A stretch of 64,000 bases of DNA, taken from positions 310,001 to 374,000 of the forward strand of contig NZ_JARXYX010000002.1 in NCBI RefSeq assembly GCF_029893585.1, written 5' to 3'. This document shows positions 42,066 through 50,766 of the stretch, piece by piece. The position numbers and the translations under genes are program-made. The notes below the pieces were generated by a model. It had not been told where the DNA came from, did not search any database, and worked only from the letters and a program-made list of their open reading frames with translations. Source of the DNA: Streptomyces sp. LBL (GTDB lineage Bacteria; Actinomycetota; Actinomycetes; Streptomycetales; Streptomycetaceae). Position 1 is the stretch's first letter; each line of letters begins with the position of its first letter.

Positions 42066-42962
42066 TCAGGCGACGGTCATCGCGAAGATGTGCAGTGCGG
42101 GGCTACTGCTGCCCAGCCCGTCGCCGACCTTGGGCAGCACGACGGAGTGCAGTTCCTTGTCCTCCAGATCGACGCCGAAGGTGAAGAGGCTGACGGGGCT
42201 GTTGTCCTGCCCCGAAGGGATGTTGCGGTACGGCAGCACCACTGCGGCGGAGGCGTACGCTCCGTACCAGTCGGGGACGTCGACGGTGAAGTCCTGCTCC
42301 GTGCCGTCCGCGTACACGACCTTCCCGGGGCCCTTGCCCGCGCCCCAGGTGCTGGTCCCGAGGAACGCGAGCCGCCCGCCGGTGCCGGACAGCCGCACGC
42401 TCTGCCCGAAGGACACCACGTTGTCCTTGGCCCCCGGCTCGGTGTCCGGCCAGGTGAAGGTGGTCCCGCCGTAGGTGACCGAGGCCCCCGGGGTCAATCC
42501 CACCGACGCGAGCGCCCCGGCGGACAGACTGGAGCGCGAGCCGTCGATGTCGGCGGTGGTGGTGGCGTCGTCGGCGGAGATCCCGGCGTTGTCGAAGGCA
42601 CTGGCCGGCGACCCGTACGGGAGCTGCAGCAGCGAGGTCGCGCGAGTGCAGTCGGACCCGTCCTCGTGCACGTCGAAGAGCGCGTGCGCGATCAACGGGA
42701 CCACGCCTTCGGCGGCGTCGGAGAGCCGGGTCTTCCAGGTACGGGTCACCGACGTGCCGGGCGCCACCTTGCCGAGGGAGGACGCCTGACCGGCTCCGCC
42801 GCCCACCGAGAGGTACAGCACCGTGCCCTGCAGCGCGATCCGCGTGGTGTTGGTGAGCTTGGCCGTCAGCGTCACCGCCCCGCCGGGTTCGGGGGCGGCC
42901 GGATCGAAGCTGAGCGAGACGGGCGGCGTGAGGAAGTCCTCCTCGGGGCGGTAGGGACTCAT
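42066..42962 (-). CDS. NEW3 plus beta-sandwich accessory protein, no signal peptide
   Basis: A 298-residue beta-rich protein starting MSPYRPEED without any signal sequence. Residues about 12-105 resemble a NEW3 domain (AAPEPGGAVTLTAKLTNTT); the rest (ASAFDNAGISADDATTTADI, GASVTYGGTTFTWPDTEPG, DFTVDVPDWYG) resembles the module that follows alpha-mannosidase or fucosidase domains in Streptomyces secreted enzymes. No catalytic motif is seen. It overlaps the preceding gene as ATGA, so it is translated with it. It looks like the terminal domains of a larger exported enzyme split into separate genes. Confidence 0.75.
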   Translation of the reverse strand: MSPYRPEEDFLTPPVSLSFDPAAPEPGGAVTLTAKLTNTTRIALQGTVLYLSVGGGAGQASSLGKVAPGTSVTRTWKTRLSDAAEGVVPLIAHALFDVHEDGSDCTRATSLLQLPYGSPASAFDNAGISADDATTTADIDGSRSSLSAGALASVGLTPGASVTYGGTTFTWPDTEPGAKDNVVSFGQSVRLSGTGGRLAFLGTSTWGAGKGPGKVVYADGTEQDFTVDVPDWYGAYASAAVVLPYRNIPSGQDNSPVSLFTFGVDLEDKELHSVVLPKVGDGLGSSSPALHIFAMTVA

Positions 42963-43909
42963 GCTTCCTCCACGGAGAAACGGTCGAAGACCGCCTGGAC
43001 CCTTGTACCGGGGTAGTTGGTGTTGACCGCGCTGGCGATCACACCGGCGTCCATGGCCCCGCTCGCCGAGGGCACCGTCACGCTCGCGACCTCGGTCCAG
43101 GACAACAGGTTGGTGGTGCTGTACGCCGTGTAGGTCGTGCCGGAGCGGACCAGCCGCAGCCAGGACGGGTGGACCGAACCGCCGCCGCCGGCCCAGGTGT
43201 CGAGGTGGCCGTCGCCGTCACTGTCGGTCATGAACTCCAGGCCGTAGCGCAGTGACATGGTCAGCACGGCGTAGCCGCCCTTTTCGGGCGCGGTCAGGTC
43301 GTTGGCGACGGCGATGCCGTACTTCGCGGTGGGGTTGTCGGTGCCGGTGAGGCTGACCGCTTCGACCTGCACCACACTCGACTCGGTGGCGGAGCCGGGG
43401 AGATGGATGATCCCCTTCTCGTCGGTGCCGCCGGACAGGTCCCGGCCGCCCGCCCAGATCACCAACTGGCTGCCGTACTGGCCGAACTCGGTTGCGTCGG
43501 CGGTGGTGAACGTCCGGTACGGGTCCCGCACCTCATTGGGCTCGTAGGGCAGCGTGAACGTCTTCGAGGACCGCGCGCAGTCGGTGCTGTGCCCGTCGAC
43601 GTCGAAGATCACGTGCGCGGTGAACCCCACGTTCCCGGCGACGCCGGCCGGCATCGCCGTCTCCCAGCGCCGGGTGACCTTCGCGCCGCTCCGCAGGTCG
43701 CCGAGCGGGATGGTCCTCGCCGCCGTGACGGCTCCGGGGCTGATCAGGTGGAGCACGGTGTTGCGGAGCGGGAAGGGACAGTCGTTGGTGAGGACCGCCG
43801 TGGCGGTCACCGTGTCACCACTGGCCGGCTCGGCCGGCTCCGTGGTGACGGTGAGCGTGGGCCCCAGGGTGTCGAACTCGGTTCCGTCACTGATTGCCAC
43901 GGGGCTCAC
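42959..43909 (-). CDS. NEW3 plus ConA-like accessory protein, no signal peptide
   Basis: A 316-residue protein without a signal peptide. A NEW3-like sandwich (about 10-110) leads into the C-terminal module seen on other enzymes here (about 125-316): QLVIWAGGRDLSGGTDEKG, IAVANDLTAPEKGGYAVL, GLEFMTDSDGDGHLDTWAGG, VIASAVNTNYPG. The same phrases end the SGNH (45368) and GH31 (60138) proteins. The GTG at 43909 overlaps the fucosidase stop as GTGA, so it is coupled to fucosidase translation; a second GTG at 43900 is possible. Probably a glycan-binding partner of the fucosidase, by inference. Confidence 0.77.
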   Translation of the reverse strand: MSPVAISDGTEFDTLGPTLTVTTEPAEPASGDTVTATAVLTNDCPFPLRNTVLHLISPGAVTAARTIPLGDLRSGAKVTRRWETAMPAGVAGNVGFTAHVIFDVDGHSTDCARSSKTFTLPYEPNEVRDPYRTFTTADATEFGQYGSQLVIWAGGRDLSGGTDEKGIIHLPGSATESSVVQVEAVSLTGTDNPTAKYGIAVANDLTAPEKGGYAVLTMSLRYGLEFMTDSDGDGHLDTWAGGGGSVHPSWLRLVRSGTTYTAYSTTNLLSWTEVASVTVPSASGAMDAGVIASAVNTNYPGTRVQAVFDRFSVEEA

Positions 43910-45354
43910 CGGTCCCAGTCGACGGTGAAGACGTTGGCGATACGGCTGGGAAGGGACGACGGGACAGAGATGTGGATCTTTCCGTCCCGGCGGGTCCACC
44001 GCAGACTGCCGCTGTGCCCGAGCAGTCGTATGCGGGAGGTGGCGCTGACGGGGATGTCGCCGGGCACCGACAGGGTGCCGCTGGGCGCACCCAGCACGAT
44101 GATGTTGAACTTGCCCGGGGAGACGGTGTAGCGGATGCCGAGCGGGCTGCCCTCCTCCTCCGCCCGCACCCAGGGCGCCGAGCCGTAGATCGCGGGGCCG
44201 TTGACCTTCAGCCAGGCGCCGATGTCCCGCAGCCGCTCCTGCATGACGCCGGGGATCGTGCCGTCCGGCTTGGGGCCGATGTTCAGCAGCAGGTTGCCGT
44301 TCTTGCTGACCACGTCGGCGAGCAACTGGATCAGGAACTCCGAGGTCTTGTAGTCCTCGTCCGGCTCGTGCTTGTTGTACCCCCAGGAGTAGCCCATGGT
44401 CATGCAGCACTCCCACTTCTGCGGGTCCATCGTGGGGTTGGTGCGCTGCTCGTACGTGGCGAAGTCGAAGTGGGTGTCGAACCGGTCGTTGATCACCACA
44501 CCCTTGGGGTGCCTGCGGTTCTTGGCCTGGTTGTAGTAGTGGGCCATGGGTTCTTCGCTGCGCCACGACGGTTCGCCGGTGGGCCGGAACCACTGTCCGT
44601 CTGCCCACAGCAGCTCCGGGTCGTAGCGGTCGATGATCTCGTACAGCTGCTTGAGCTCGTAGTCGCCGACGAAGTCCTGGACCGGCTTGTAGCCGGTCAT
44701 CGGGATTTCCTTGTCGGTGTAGAAGTTGCGCATCGGCCGGCCGATCGCCGGGTTGAAGAACTCGCCGAGCGAGTAGTAGAGGCCGGGCCGCACAGTGCCG
44801 CGCTTGCGGGCAGCCGTCATCAACTCGCCCACGAGGTCACGCTTCGGGCCGTACGCCACGGAGTGACGGTCCGTCACCTTACTGGGATACAGGGCGAATC
44901 CGTCGTGATGCTTGCTGGTGAGTGCGAAGTACTCGGCGCCCGCCTGCTCGAAGAGCTTCACCCAGGAGTCGGGGTCGTACTTCTCGGCCTTGAACTGGGG
45001 GATGAGGTCGTCGTAGGTGACGTTCTCGCCGTAGGTGTCGCGGTGGTACTTCCACTCGGCGGTGTCCTTGGTGCTCTGATACCACAGGTACCACTCGGAG
45101 GCGCTCCTCGGTGTCGCGCCGCCGATCACCGAGTAGATGCCCCAGTGGACGAAGATGCCGAACTTGGCGTCCTTGTACCAGCGCGGCACGGGGTGGGTGT
45201 CAAGAGACGCCTTGGTGGCCTGGTAGTCGGGAAGGCCCGGGGCTCCGGACGAGGCCACCTGCGTGAGCGCCTGGGCGGTGCCGGGCGGGGCCAGCAGCAC
45301 GGCGCCGCCGAGGGCGGCCGCGCTGGTCATGAAGTGTCTGCGGTCGACTGCCAT
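43906..45354 (-). CDS. Alpha-L-fucosidase, GH29, Tat-exported
   Basis: Exported enzyme of 482 residues releasing terminal alpha-L-fucose. A Tat signal (VDRRHFMTSAAALGG) precedes the GH29 barrel (about 55-390): KFGIFVHWGIYSV, ALTSKHHDGFALYPSKVTDR, DLVGELMTAARKRG, nucleophile Asp252 in ELLWADGQW, and LLNIGPKPDGTIP. The small C-terminal sandwich (about 395-482) ends the protein. The usual appended NEW3 and binding domains are absent and appear instead as the next two coupled genes. It lies 13 bases after the SGNH gene. Confidence 0.94.
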   Translation of the reverse strand: MAVDRRHFMTSAAALGGAVLLAPPGTAQALTQVASSGAPGLPDYQATKASLDTHPVPRWYKDAKFGIFVHWGIYSVIGGATPRSASEWYLWYQSTKDTAEWKYHRDTYGENVTYDDLIPQFKAEKYDPDSWVKLFEQAGAEYFALTSKHHDGFALYPSKVTDRHSVAYGPKRDLVGELMTAARKRGTVRPGLYYSLGEFFNPAIGRPMRNFYTDKEIPMTGYKPVQDFVGDYELKQLYEIIDRYDPELLWADGQWFRPTGEPSWRSEEPMAHYYNQAKNRRHPKGVVINDRFDTHFDFATYEQRTNPTMDPQKWECCMTMGYSWGYNKHEPDEDYKTSEFLIQLLADVVSKNGNLLLNIGPKPDGTIPGVMQERLRDIGAWLKVNGPAIYGSAPWVRAEEEGSPLGIRYTVSPGKFNIIVLGAPSGTLSVPGDIPVSATSRIRLLGHSGSLRWTRRDGKIHISVPSSLPSRIANVFTVDWDR

Positions 45355-45367
45355 GAAGGTGTGCCTC

Positions 45368-47515
45368 TCACTCGTGCGTGGAAAAGGAATCGAAGAGCGC
45401 TGTCGTGATCTGGCCGGGATAGTTGAGGTTGACGGCGCTCGCGACCATCCCGGCGTCGCCGGTGCCGCTCGCGGAGGGAACCGTGGCGGTGGCGACCTGC
45501 TGCCAGGCGGTGCCGTCGGCGCTGGAGTACGCGGTGTAGGCGGTGCCGTCGCGGACGATCTTCAGCCAGGCGGGGTGGTAGGAACTGCCGCCGCCGGCCC
45601 AGGTGTCGAGTTTCCCGTCGCCGTCGCTGTCGGTCAGGAACTCCAGGCCGTACTGCGCGGACATGGTGAGCACCGCGTAGCCACCCGCCTCGGGCGCGGT
45701 GAGGTCGTTGGCGACGGCGATCCCGGCCTTGGCGGACGGGCCGCTGCCGGTCTGACCGACGACCCGGGCGGTCACCGTGCCGGACGGGGGCGCGGAGTCG
45801 GCGAGGTAGACCGCCGCCTTCTCGTCCTTCCAGCCCGACAGGTCCTGGCCGCCCGCCCAGATGGCGAACTGGCCGCCGTTCTGGGCGTACTGGGCCTTTT
45901 CGGTGGTGGTGGCGGCCGTTCGGTACGGCGCCCGCACGTCGGACGGAACGGGGGTGACCGTGGCGTCCACGCTGTCGGAGTCGTGCCGGGTACGGCCGTT
46001 CTGGAGGAAGGAGGTGCGTACGCCGATCTGGTGGGTGCCCCAGGTCGCGTCGGTCGCGGGGGTCACCGTCCAGGTGACGGTGGCGCTGTCGCCCGGGGCG
46101 AGGGAGCGGGTCCTCGTGCTGCCGGCCGGTTCGGCGGACCACCCGTCGGGGAGGTCGAGGCGTGTGCTGACCTGGGTGACCGCTTTGGTGCCGGTGTTGG
46201 TGACGGTCGACGTGATCTCCGTGCCGTCGCCGCCGGCTTGCAGGGCCGGCTGGTACGGGGTGAGCCGGACGCGGGCCGACGGGCAGTCGCGGGCCGCCCC
46301 GAGAGTGGTGAGGTCCACTGCGTCGGCGAAGGCCTTCATCCCGGTGTCGTTGGGGTGCAGATGGTCACCGGAGTCGAACGCGGCGGCGTAGCGGGTGGGG
46401 TCGTCCGGATCCCGTACGGCCTTGTCGAAGTCGGCGTAGCCGTCGAAGACTTTGCCTTCGCGCACGAAGGTGTTGACCTTCTGCCGGTCCGCTTCCTTGG
46501 CCTCGGTCCACCAGTCGCCCCAGCCGCGGTACGGCACGACCGTCGCGCCGATCACGCGCAGCCCGCGGGCGTGGGCGCGGCGCACGATCTCCTTCATGCC
46601 GTCGATCACCTGATCGCCGGTGGCACCGCCCCAGCTGAGGTCGTTGACGCCCTCGAACAGGACCACCGTTCGGGCCCCCGGTTGCGACAGCACATCGCGT
46701 TCCAGCCGGGCCGGCGCCGACGGGTTGCCGTCGGTCCCGGCCGTGATCCGGTTGCCGCTGATGCCCTCGTTCAGCACTCCGGCGGTGGACGAACAGGCCG
46801 AGAGCCGCCCCGCCAGATAGTCGGGCCAGCGCCGGTTGGCGTTCGCGGTGGAGGCGGCGCCGTCGGTGATGGAGTCGCCGAGCGCCACCACGCTGCCGGC
46901 CGTGTCACCGCCCCGCACATCGACGCCGGTCAGGAACGGGAAGGTGGAGTCGGTCCTGGTGAAGGCGTCCCCACCGGCGTCCGAGGCGTGGTCGCCGCCG
47001 CCGTCGGGCGTCCAGTAGACAGTCTGAAGGCCCATCCAGTGCTGGCTGATATGGGTCAGCCGGCCCGGGAAGTACAGGCTGACGACGAGGTCGCTGCGGG
47101 CCGGCACGGTGAGCCGGACCTGATCGCTGGCCGCCTGCCCGCCGGCCGGGATCGTCACCTCGCTCTTCCCACCGAACCGCAGCTGCTGCGGCTTCCTGAC
47201 GGCGGAACCGTCCTCACGCAGTCCGATGGTCGCGTGCCCGATCGTCACCGGCTCGGTGGTGAAGTCGTTGGTCAGCCGGATGCGTACGCTCGACCCGCCC
47301 GCGCTCACCCGTACCGGAATCCGTACCGTCACCTCGGAGGTGCCCGGGTCATACGCGGCGTGCTGGGCGGTCGCCCAGGTCCCCGTCCACTGCCCCGGTG
47401 CCGCCTCGGCAGGCGAAGCCGCCGGGAGCGACAACCCGGCCAGTACGGCGGTCACGGCCGTGGCCAGGGCCGCCAGTCTTCGGCGTCCACGCAGGTGGGC
47501 AAGTCGTCCGGACAC
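45368..47515 (-). CDS. SGNH/GDSL esterase with NEW3 and C-terminal module
   Basis: Secreted esterase of 715 residues, probably a deacetylase acting on glycan O-acetyl groups. A Sec signal (LAALATAVTAVLAGL, cut near AEAAP) leads into an N-terminal sandwich (about 42-200; WTGTWATAQ) and the SGNH domain (about 205-405): Ser215 in ALGDSITDG, EGISGNRITAG (Gly), FEGVNDLSW (Asn) and His387 in DSGDHLHPND. NEW3 occupies about 415-510 and the shared module about 525-715 (FAIWAGGQDLSGWKDEKA). It sits nine bases after a second, shorter SGNH gene. Confidence 0.87.
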   Translation of the reverse strand: MSGRLAHLRGRRRLAALATAVTAVLAGLSLPAASPAEAAPGQWTGTWATAQHAAYDPGTSEVTVRIPVRVSAGGSSVRIRLTNDFTTEPVTIGHATIGLREDGSAVRKPQQLRFGGKSEVTIPAGGQAASDQVRLTVPARSDLVVSLYFPGRLTHISQHWMGLQTVYWTPDGGGDHASDAGGDAFTRTDSTFPFLTGVDVRGGDTAGSVVALGDSITDGAASTANANRRWPDYLAGRLSACSSTAGVLNEGISGNRITAGTDGNPSAPARLERDVLSQPGARTVVLFEGVNDLSWGGATGDQVIDGMKEIVRRAHARGLRVIGATVVPYRGWGDWWTEAKEADRQKVNTFVREGKVFDGYADFDKAVRDPDDPTRYAAAFDSGDHLHPNDTGMKAFADAVDLTTLGAARDCPSARVRLTPYQPALQAGGDGTEITSTVTNTGTKAVTQVSTRLDLPDGWSAEPAGSTRTRSLAPGDSATVTWTVTPATDATWGTHQIGVRTSFLQNGRTRHDSDSVDATVTPVPSDVRAPYRTAATTTEKAQYAQNGGQFAIWAGGQDLSGWKDEKAAVYLADSAPPSGTVTARVVGQTGSGPSAKAGIAVANDLTAPEAGGYAVLTMSAQYGLEFLTDSDGDGKLDTWAGGGSSYHPAWLKIVRDGTAYTAYSSADGTAWQQVATATVPSASGTGDAGMVASAVNLNYPGQITTALFDSFSTHE

Positions 47516-47524
47516 GGTTCCTCC

Positions 47525-48754
47525 TCAGAAACAGCCGCGGCCGAGGCCGAGCGACGTCAGGTCGATGGAGTCGGCGAAGGCCTTCATGCCGACGTCATTG
47601 GGATGCAGATGGTCACCGGAGTCGTACGCCGTGCCCAGCCGCCGCGGATCCGCCGGGTCCCGGACCGCCCGGTCGAAGTCGGCGTAGTCGTCGAAGACCT
47701 CGCCGGAGTCCCGGACGAACGCGTTGACCTGCTGTCGCCGCGCCTCCGTGTCCTCGGTCCAGCCGCCCCAGGTGAAGTCCTTGTACGGGGTGATCGTGGC
47801 GCCGACGACCCGCATCCCGCGCCGGTGGGCCCGGTCGGCGATCTCCGTCATCCCGGCGATGATCTGCTCGGCACTCGCCCCGCCGAGATCGTTGATCCCT
47901 TCGAAGAGGATCAGGGTTCTGGCGCCCGGCTGGGAGAGGACATCCCGGTCGAGCCGGTCGAGGGCCGAGGGATTCGTGGCGGTCCCGGCGGTGATCCGGT
48001 TGCTGGTGATGCCCGCGTTGAGCACCCCGGCGCCGGGCCGGCAGGCGTTCAGCCTGGCGGAGAGCAGGTCGGGCCAGCGCTGGTTGGTGTCGGCCGTCGA
48101 GAAGGACCCGTCGGTGATCGAGTCGCCGAGTGCCACCACCGACCCGGTTCTCGGCGCGGTCACATCGACACCGCTGAGGAACGGCCAGCTCGTGGTGGTC
48201 CAGGTGTAGGCGTCGCCGGTGGTGTCGGCGGCGTGGTCACCCGCCCCGTAGTCCGTCCAGTACACGGTCTGCTGCGCCCACCAGTGATCGGTGATGTGCG
48301 TGACCTGACCGGGCAGATGGAGGCTGACCACCAGGTCGGCCAGGGCCGGCACGGCGAGGCGGACGGGGTCGCTGACCGCCTCGCCGCCTGCCGGGATCGT
48401 GACCTCGCGTTTCCCGCCGAACCGCACGTCGTACGGGCGTGCCACGGCGGAACCCCCGTCACGCAGGCCCACGGTCGCGTGCCCGATCGTCACCGGGTCG
48501 GTGGCGTAGGCGTTGGTCAGGCGGATGCGTACGGAGGAACCGCCGACGCTGGTGTGCACCGGCATCCGTACCGTCACCTCGGACATCCCCGAGACCTCGT
48601 AGTGCTCGCTCGCCGATGTCGCCCAGGTCCCCGTCCAGCCGCGCTGACCGACCAGTTGATCTGCCTGGGTGGGCGCCACCGGCCCCGCCAGGACAGTCAG
48701 AACAGCCAGGACCACGGGCATCAGCACAACGAACCTGCCACGTATGGAACGCAT
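47525..48754 (-). CDS. SGNH/GDSL esterase, short paralogue
   Basis: Secreted esterase of 409 residues with the same plan as its neighbour but ending after the catalytic domain. Signal peptide LMPVVLAVLTVLAG (cut near QAD); sandwich domain WTGTWATSASEHYEV; SGNH domain with Ser212 in ALGDSITDG, AGITSNRITAG, FEGINDLGG and DSGDHLHPND. The two are clear paralogues, differing throughout, so the duplication is old. Located eight bases after GH31 and nine before the longer esterase. The substrate ester is unknown. Confidence 0.87.
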   Translation of the reverse strand: MRSIRGRFVVLMPVVLAVLTVLAGPVAPTQADQLVGQRGWTGTWATSASEHYEVSGMSEVTVRMPVHTSVGGSSVRIRLTNAYATDPVTIGHATVGLRDGGSAVARPYDVRFGGKREVTIPAGGEAVSDPVRLAVPALADLVVSLHLPGQVTHITDHWWAQQTVYWTDYGAGDHAADTTGDAYTWTTTSWPFLSGVDVTAPRTGSVVALGDSITDGSFSTADTNQRWPDLLSARLNACRPGAGVLNAGITSNRITAGTATNPSALDRLDRDVLSQPGARTLILFEGINDLGGASAEQIIAGMTEIADRAHRRGMRVVGATITPYKDFTWGGWTEDTEARRQQVNAFVRDSGEVFDDYADFDRAVRDPADPRRLGTAYDSGDHLHPNDVGMKAFADSIDLTSLGLGRGCF

Positions 48755-48762
48755 CTCGCCCC

Positions 48763-50766
48763 CTACCGTTCCGCGCCGGTGCGCGCGAGCGCCTGGTACG
48801 CCTTGGTGGCGCCCTTGGCCTTGAGGTTGACGAAGGCCGGGGTCACCCCGAGGGGCGCCGCGTACTTCTTGAGCGTCACGGGGCCGCGGACGACCTTGCC
48901 GTCGGTGACGTCACGCCATGTTCCGGTCGGCAGGAAGACGTCCCGGGTGGTGCCCTCGTCGAGTTTCGGCGCGGCCAGGACGGCCGGGCCGAGCATCCAC
49001 TCGTCGGCGACCGTGTAACTCGCCTGATCCTTCGGGAAGTCGAAGAACAGCGGTCGCATGATCGGATCGCCGTTCTTCAGGGTGCTCTGCACCTGGTCCC
49101 AGATGTACGGGGCCAGCCGCTCGTGCGTCGCGATGGCCGACCGGTAGAGGTCGACCGTCTCCCGGTCGTAGCCGACCCACTGGCCGGTCGTCGCGTCCCG
49201 TACACCGGTGGGGGAGGTCGAGGCGTACATCAGCGGCATCAGGGACGCCGCCTGGGCCCAGCGGGCCAGGACCTGCTTCGTGGGCGGCGGGTAGCTGAGG
49301 GAGCCGCCGATCATGTCGGTCTCGACGAAGGGGTAACCGATCGTGGAGACCGCCAGGTTGGCCGAGACCGCGGCGCGCAGCCCCGCGAAGGTGGTCGGTT
49401 TGTCGGCGGTGCGGGTGGCGAAGCCCTTGGCCTGCGCGGCGTTCCAGGCGACCCGCAGCCCGGCCCCCTGCTGGTCGAACGCGTCGGCCAGCTCGGTGCC
49501 GTACTTCACGTAGTCGGCGCGGGTGGCCCCCGGGTAGGGGGCGCACCGGTCGTCGAAGAAGGCGGTGTCGAACTTGAACCCGGCGACCCCCGACGTGGTT
49601 TTCTGCGCGGTGAGATCGTCGGTGTACCACTGCCGCGCGGCCGGGTTCGCCAGGTCGATCAGGCCGGTCTGGCGGCCGTTCCACCAGGTGAACAGGCAGG
49701 GTTTGGCCGGGTCGGACGGGTCCTTCAGCAGATAGCCCTTGTCGACGGCCTCGGAGAAGTTGGCGGCAGTCTCGGGCATGTACAGGCCGGTCCACATACC
49801 GAGGTCGAAGCCGAGGCGGTCGAGTTGCTTCGACAGTCCGGGCAGATCGGGAAAGCGTTCGCCGAAGTCGGCGGCGATCACGCTCTCCTCGATCTGCAGA
49901 GCGTGCCCGCCGAGCCCGGCGCCGGCCAGCGCACGGGCCCAGGCGAGGACGTTCTCCTGGGTCTGCTCACCGTAGAGCTGCGCCCAGGAGTTCCACAGCG
50001 GGGTGGCGTACTGCTCGTAGGAAGTATCGGAGCGTTCGGGCTTGCCGACCAGCGCGATGTGGTCGCGGTACACCTCGGCGGGGGTGTCCTCGACGAACAC
50101 CGTGGAGGCGGCGGGCCGGTCTCCGGTGACGGTGAACTCGCCGAGTCCGTTGCCGCCGGAGTTGATCCGCACGTCCATCGGGTCGTTGGTGTCGGCCCGC
50201 AGTCCGGTGGCGCTGGAGGTGTACCAGAAGGGCGAGACCACCTGGTAGGAGGCCGGGCTGAACCCGGTGTCCACCATCTGCCCGGCGTCCAGCGGCCACG
50301 GCTGGACGGTCTGGTCGCTGTTCTCGCCCTGCCCGTACCAGTGTCCGGCGCTGCTGAGGTCGTACGCCGTGCTGAGCGCGTCGGCCCGGGCGCCCGACAG
50401 GGTCCAGTTCATGTCGTACCGGTCGGAGCGCAGGGTGATCCGCAGATCGACGGTGACGCCGGGCAGGTCGGTGGCGGCGGTGACGCGCAGGGTGTCGCGG
50501 TCCCGGCTGCTGGCGGTGACCTCCCGGACGATGTGCCAGTCGGCGCCGATCCGGAACCGGAAGGCCGCGGGCGCGGTGGCCAGCACGGTCCGGTTCGCCC
50601 GCACGGTGGTGACGGCCAACCGGTCCGTGGCCACCCGCAGTTCGTAGGCGGGTGTCGCGGCGCTGATCGGCCCGGAGTCGGCGGCCGCCGGGGCCGTGCC
50701 GAGCAGCGGGGCGGCCAGGATCAGCGCCGCCGAGCTGCTGCGGACGGTTCGTCTCAGTCTGGACAT
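48763..50766 (-). CDS. GH31 family glycosidase (short form)
   Basis: Secreted glycosidase of 667 residues with a Sec signal (SSAALILAAPLLGTAPAAA). An N-terminal sandwich precedes the GH31 barrel (about 255-580): nucleophile Asp400 in GFKFDTAFF, acid/base Asp484 in PFVETDMIGG, and LMPLMYASTSP, MRPLFFDFP, WMLGPAVLAAP of the C-terminal sandwich. At the substrate-site strand, where the longer paralogue has LDDKW, this one reads QIEESVIAADFGERFPD, so its specificity should differ. It ends without NEW3 or module. ATG 50766 shares one base with the preceding stop. Confidence 0.86.
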   Translation of the reverse strand: MSRLRRTVRSSSAALILAAPLLGTAPAAADSGPISAATPAYELRVATDRLAVTTVRANRTVLATAPAAFRFRIGADWHIVREVTASSRDRDTLRVTAATDLPGVTVDLRITLRSDRYDMNWTLSGARADALSTAYDLSSAGHWYGQGENSDQTVQPWPLDAGQMVDTGFSPASYQVVSPFWYTSSATGLRADTNDPMDVRINSGGNGLGEFTVTGDRPAASTVFVEDTPAEVYRDHIALVGKPERSDTSYEQYATPLWNSWAQLYGEQTQENVLAWARALAGAGLGGHALQIEESVIAADFGERFPDLPGLSKQLDRLGFDLGMWTGLYMPETAANFSEAVDKGYLLKDPSDPAKPCLFTWWNGRQTGLIDLANPAARQWYTDDLTAQKTTSGVAGFKFDTAFFDDRCAPYPGATRADYVKYGTELADAFDQQGAGLRVAWNAAQAKGFATRTADKPTTFAGLRAAVSANLAVSTIGYPFVETDMIGGSLSYPPPTKQVLARWAQAASLMPLMYASTSPTGVRDATTGQWVGYDRETVDLYRSAIATHERLAPYIWDQVQSTLKNGDPIMRPLFFDFPKDQASYTVADEWMLGPAVLAAPKLDEGTTRDVFLPTGTWRDVTDGKVVRGPVTLKKYAAPLGVTPAFVNLKAKGATKAYQALARTGAER

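Noticed and set aside
39478..42474. 998-codon + strand frame opposite GH89
   Set aside because: Antisense shadow of high-GC coding DNA: no domain, composition rich in Gly/Arg/Val, and the - strand frame is a complete GH89.
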